The notes beneath the pieces are model-generated. The model ran no database searches, was not told where the DNA came from, and saw only the letters and a list, made by a program, of their open reading frames with translations. Source: Gavia stellata (Eukaryota; Chordata; Aves; Gaviiformes; Gaviidae). Taken from it: DNA of 64,000 nt. Positions within the stretch are counted from its first letter, which is position 1. Each line of letters opens with the position of its first letter. Where the stretch lies: positions 28,142,687 to 28,206,686 of the forward strand of contig NC_082598.1 of the NCBI RefSeq assembly GCF_030936135.1. The letters run 5' to 3'. This document shows positions 62,901 through 64,000 of the stretch, one piece after another. Position numbers and translations under genes: made by a program.

Positions 62901-63319
62901 GAAAAGAAGTGTTTGAATAAACTCTTTAAGAGTTTGCAGTAAGAATGTAGATTTTTGATTGATTTACCTTGCTCAGTAGGTGGAAGACAGGATGATGTCT
63001 TCTGCTGCCTTGGAGATGAGTTTTATCTGCAGTAAATTTCTAGTCCAGCCTTGTATATGGGAGACGTACGGAAAGACTATTAAAAACTGTGCTATTTTAA
63101 TAAAAAGTTTGAGTGTTTTATTAAGAAATGTGTCTAAAACTTAAAATATATGGAACAAAGAATGCAGAATATACCTTTTACAAAATCATCACTAACTTTT
63201 AAACTGCTTTTGTTCAGTTTTGATTATGAAGATGCAGGATACCAGGCAGCAGACCTTATCAAAATGGATATACTTCTAAATGGAAATCCAGTTGAAGAAC
63301 TGGCAACGATCGTGCACAA
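44812..63319 (+). CDS. GUF1: GUF1, mitochondrial translation factor LepA/EF4 GTPase (partial, 14 exons in window)
   Basis: Joined exons: 44812-44949, 46053-46164, 47753-47901, 48110-48190, 50234-50311, 53185-53268, 53765-53829, 54850-55053, 56773-56912, 58157-58280, 58657-58789, 60246-60389, 61365-61498, 63218-63319. They total 1,688 nt, 562 codons and two bases, all junctions GT-AG with matching phases. GUF1 is the mitochondrial form of bacterial LepA (EF4), a ribosome-binding GTPase that aids fidelity and back-translocation under stress, at the matrix side of the inner membrane. The N-terminus is Arg-rich with no acidic residue before E40, as in mitochondrial presequences. G motifs: G1 AHVDHGKST (66-74), G2 around RGIT (105-108), G3 DTPGH (131-135), G4 NKID (185-188), G5 SAK (216-218). 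Domain II covers about 250-350; EF-G-like domains III and V follow. The LepA-specific C-terminal domain is cut off by the window edge. Against the human protein (about 669 aa) roughly 105 residues are missing. Confidence 0.97.
44950..46052 (+). other. GUF1 intron 1
   Basis: 1,103 nt. It starts in the CpG island and holds a CR1 3' fragment in antisense at 45183-45246, then ordinary AT-rich sequence. Confidence 0.9.
45183..45246 (-). repeat. CR1 LINE 3' end fragment, antisense
   Basis: AATCACAGAATCATTAAGGT, TGGAAAAGACCTGTAAGATC, then ATCAAGTCCAACCATC is the reverse complement of the avian CR1 3' terminus, which in the young copy at 52.2 kb reads TTGATGATCTTAAAGGTCTT then TTCCAACC. Short and 5'-truncated. 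Confidence 0.92.
46053..46164 (+). CDS. GUF1: GUF1 exon 2 (P-loop)
   Basis: Residues 47-83 plus one base. Reads [20 protein letters not shown] then [17 protein letters not shown]. Contains G1, GTP phosphate binding through GKS at 71-73. The acceptor is TTTTTCAG and the donor ACAG/GTAAGT. Confidence 0.97.
46165..47752 (+). other. GUF1 intron 2
   Basis: 1,588 nt, no recognisable repeat or gene. The following intron 3 (47902-48109) is only 208 nt. Confidence 0.85.
47753..47901 (+). CDS. GUF1: GUF1 exon 3 (switch I, start of G3)
   Basis: Residues 84-133. Includes [19 protein letters not shown] (switch I, with the G2 threonine at 108) and ends NLIDTP, so the DTPGH motif is split between this exon and the next. 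The donor is CCA/GTAAGT. Confidence 0.97.
48110..48190 (+). CDS. GUF1: GUF1 exon 4 (switch II)
   Basis: Residues 134-160, [20 protein letters not shown] then LVVDANE. GH completes G3; the histidine corresponds to the catalytic histidine of translational GTPases. The donor is GAG/GTGGAG, weaker than its neighbours. Confidence 0.97.
48191..50233 (+). other. GUF1 intron 4
   Basis: 2,043 nt, AT-rich with short homopolymer T runs such as that near 49366-49377. Nothing assignable. Confidence 0.85.
50234..50311 (+). CDS. GUF1: GUF1 exon 5
   Basis: Residues 161-186, [20 protein letters not shown] then IPVINK. The NK of the G4 motif ends the exon and ID opens the next. The acceptor is TTTTCTAG and the donor AAG/GTAATA. 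Confidence 0.97.
50312..53184 (+). other. GUF1 intron 5
   Basis: 2,873 nt, about half of it occupied by a CR1 LINE (50868-52268) in the same direction as the gene. The remainder is AT-rich single-copy-looking DNA. Confidence 0.88.
50868..52268 (+). mobile_element. CR1 LINE, 5'-truncated, internally deleted, inactive
   Basis: Carries the CR1 ORF2 reverse transcriptase in pieces. 50920-51385 encodes [40 protein letters not shown] and [16 protein letters not shown] (the first catalytic aspartate motif). Then, near 51387, the sequence jumps to the [15 protein letters not shown] region, so the interval up to the second catalytic box (FADD) is lost. The downstream frame continues as [20 protein letters not shown] and [20 protein letters not shown] to 51866. 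After a frameshift, [20 protein letters not shown] lies near 52100. The 3' end is the avian CR1 tail, ending near 52268 after ATGATTCTATGATTCT. No target duplication was discerned. Compared with the other copies it is the least diverged CR1 in the window. Confidence 0.93.
53185..53268 (+). CDS. GUF1: GUF1 exon 6
   Basis: Residues 187-214, [20 protein letters not shown] then IPIDECVR. Completes G4 (NKID), which gives guanine specificity. The donor is AGG/GTAAGA. Confidence 0.97.
53269..53764 (+). other. GUF1 intron 6
   Basis: 496 nt, AT-rich, nothing assignable. Confidence 0.85.
53765..53829 (+). CDS. GUF1: GUF1 exon 7 (G5)
   Basis: Residues 215-235 plus two bases, [20 protein letters not shown] then P. 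SAK is the G5 motif. The donor is CACC/GTAAGT. Confidence 0.96.
53830..54849 (+). other. GUF1 intron 7
   Basis: 1,020 nt, AT-rich, with a T run at about 54504-54514. Nothing assignable. Confidence 0.85.
54850..55053 (+). CDS. GUF1: GUF1 exon 8 (domain II)
   Basis: Residues 236-303 plus two bases. Includes [20 protein letters not shown] and [19 protein letters not shown], the beta-barrel domain II shared with EF-Tu. The first residues (PQCNTADP) form the variable linker after the G domain. The donor is GCT/GTAAGT. Confidence 0.97.
55637..56189. mobile_element. LTR of an avian ERVL-like endogenous retrovirus (solo)
   Basis: Starts TGTGGTGGGTTGAACCC and ends CCAAAACCAGTACA, parallel to the LTR at 37500-38093, which starts TGTCGTGGCTTAAATCC and ends CAAAACCAGCACA. 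Shared internal blocks include ATGGAATATCCCTTTGGTCA, GCAAGCACTATTCAG (GTAAGCACTGCTCAG in the other) and TATCAACACCGTTTTAG. No internal retroviral genes adjoin it. Unlike the first copy, the 5 bases on each side (CTGGG and CAGTA) do not match, so no target duplication is visible. About 553 bp. Confidence 0.85.
56432..56555 (+). repeat. 124-bp direct repeat, copy 1
   Basis: From TTCTTCATCTTGATAACC to AATATTCAGAATGATTCTG. Identical to 57248-57371 except for two bases (TTTCCATAAT here, TTTCTGTAAT there). The copies are 816 bp apart and bracket GUF1 exon 9. Confidence 0.97.
56650..56670 (+). other. G-quadruplex-type G tract
   Basis: GGGGGGGG-T-GGGGGGG-T-GGG, with further GT. Several G-runs separated by single T on the RNA-sense strand of GUF1 satisfy the G3+ quadruplex pattern. 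It sits about 100 nt before the exon 9 acceptor. Confidence 0.8.
56773..56912 (+). CDS. GUF1: GUF1 exon 9
   Basis: Residues 304-350 plus one base: [20 protein letters not shown] then [20 protein letters not shown]. This is the end of domain II. The exon is flanked on both sides by a 124-bp direct repeat (56432-56555 and 57248-57371). Confidence 0.97.
56913..58156 (+). other. GUF1 intron 9
   Basis: 1,244 nt. Contains the second copy of the 124-bp repeat and short A/T homopolymers near 57750 and 57990. Nothing else assignable. Confidence 0.88.
57248..57371 (+). repeat. 124-bp direct repeat, copy 2
   Basis: Same orientation as 56432-56555, 122 of 124 bases identical. Flanking bases differ on both sides, so the duplication is confined to this block. 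It is not a CR1 or LTR sequence that I recognise. Confidence 0.97.
58157..58280 (+). CDS. GUF1: GUF1 exon 10
   Basis: Residues 351-391 plus two bases: [20 protein letters not shown] then [20 protein letters not shown]. Start of the EF-G-like domain III. The donor is GGAG/GTGAGG. Confidence 0.97.
58281..58656 (+). other. GUF1 intron 10
   Basis: 376 nt, nothing assignable apart from a T-rich tract before the exon 11 acceptor. Confidence 0.85.
58657..58789 (+). CDS. GUF1: GUF1 exon 11
   Basis: Residues 392-436: [20 protein letters not shown] then [30 protein letters not shown] is a hallmark of the LepA/EF-G family. The acceptor is TTTTCCAG and the donor AAG/GTGTGT. Confidence 0.97.
58790..60245 (+). 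other. GUF1 intron 11
   Basis: 1,456 nt, with a 13-base A run near 59976. No gene or named repeat. Confidence 0.85.
60246..60389 (+). CDS. GUF1: GUF1 exon 12
   Basis: Residues 437-484: [20 protein letters not shown] then [20 protein letters not shown]. Opens the EF-G domain V-like part. The donor is CAG/GTTGGT, a less common donor. Confidence 0.97.
60390..61364 (+). other. GUF1 intron 12
   Basis: 975 nt, AT-rich, nothing assignable. Confidence 0.85.
61365..61498 (+). CDS. GUF1: GUF1 exon 13
   Basis: Residues 485-528 plus two bases: [20 protein letters not shown] then [20 protein letters not shown]. Strongly conserved in LepA proteins. The donor is AAG/GTAACC. Confidence 0.97.
61499..63217 (+). 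other. GUF1 intron 13
   Basis: 1,719 nt, with a C-rich tract near 61526-61540 and a 22-bp tandem duplication at 62720-62763. Otherwise nothing assignable. Confidence 0.85.
62720..62763 (+). repeat. 22-bp tandem duplication
   Basis: Two head-to-tail copies of GTCAGAGAGAATGATAATAG + GG (62720-62741 and 62742-62763), differing at one base (AAT versus AGT). A third partial unit (GTCAT) follows. Confidence 0.9.
63218..63319 (+). CDS. GUF1: GUF1 exon 14 (last exon in window)
   Basis: Residues 529-562 plus two bases: [20 protein letters not shown] then [14 protein letters not shown]. The donor is CACAA/GTAGGT. The following exon, which should start by completing a lysine codon and lead into the LepA C-terminal domain, was not found in 63320-64000. 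Confidence 0.95.
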
Positions 63320-64000
63320 GTAGGTTGACTGTGGATTCTTTATTCCCAAGAAATAAGACTTCCTGTTAATATACAATGAAAACATATTTGTCATATATTA
63401 GTAATACAAATATATGTATGAAAACAGCATTGAGGATTTCACCATATCACCACTTTTGGAGATGATCTGAAAAAGAGGCATTTAAGTGCTAGATATAATA
63501 TTTTTGTGGTAATGTAGGGCAGGGAGGAGAAGGAAGTGCAAAATGCCAGTCTTTCAAGGGGCTGGAAAAATTTAAATACAGACCAGTCTAGGAGATGCCA
63601 GATAAATCGTTTATGGCAGTTATTATTTACTACTGAAAAAAAAAAGATTTTATGCTCCCAGTAATTCCTGTTCTATGGAAGTTTGTTGTTATCTTGTCTC
63701 CAGCCAGAGTACCAGGAGAATGTAAATATTTACTGGATGTAATTACCTCAGAAATTTTTTGCTAAAATTATTCAGTTTCTGTAAGTTTCTCCGGAATTAC
63801 TTATTTGCTGGTGAGAATAATGCCTTCCAGTTTCCAGCCTCTTCCCTTGCTTTCTTCTCAGAAAGTATAAGGCTCCCTTCTGTAACTTCAGCATCCCTTT
63901 CCAGTAATTCTGAGATCAACTTTTTCAGGTTTTTTTTTTTTTGTCCTTCTTAAAATACTAACTTGTAGTTGCTAAAAATTTATATATTTTCATATTTTTT
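63320..64000 (+). other. GUF1 intron 14, truncated by window end
   Basis: AT-rich sequence with an 11-base T run near 63931. No further GUF1 exon was seen; the gene continues past 64000. Confidence 0.8.

Overview
The window is vertebrate nuclear DNA, almost certainly from a bird and probably a neoavian one. The coding signal is carried by short exons with GT-AG junctions in long AT-rich introns. The interspersed repeats are CR1 LINEs, one of them ending in the avian 3' tail that contains ATGATTCTATGATTCT, and two LTRs of an endogenous-retrovirus type common in bird genomes. The species cannot be named from sequence alone. No prokaryotic operon, CRISPR array, phage or plasmid feature is present.

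Two protein genes can be assembled exon by exon, and they diverge from each other. On the minus strand, 23182 down to 11097, lies YIPF7, a Yip1-family Golgi/ER membrane protein: five coding exons, 257 codons plus stop, intact reading frame. On the plus strand, starting at 44812 in a CpG island and running off the right edge, lies GUF1, the mitochondrial LepA/EF4 translational GTPase: fourteen coding exons giving 562 complete codons, with roughly the last hundred residues beyond the window. The order YIPF7-GUF1 in divergent orientation is the one known from other amniotes.

Layout: 1-11096 is non-coding DNA downstream of YIPF7 with old CR1 relics. 11097-23182 is YIPF7; its introns contain a recent 95-bp inverted duplication and two small palindromes. 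23183-44090 is a 21-kb gene-poor spacer with decayed CR1 copies, a GC-rich islet and one LTR flanked by a perfect 5-bp target duplication. 44090-45140 is the GUF1 CpG island. 45140-64000 is GUF1, with a younger CR1 in intron 5, a second LTR in intron 8, and a 124-bp direct duplication flanking exon 9.

The two genes have no known joint function: YIPF7 acts in early secretory membrane traffic, GUF1 in mitochondrial translation. I found no new biological system here. The observations most worth checking are structural: the inverted duplication in YIPF7, the duplication bracketing a GUF1 exon, and a strong-context upstream ORF before the GUF1 start.
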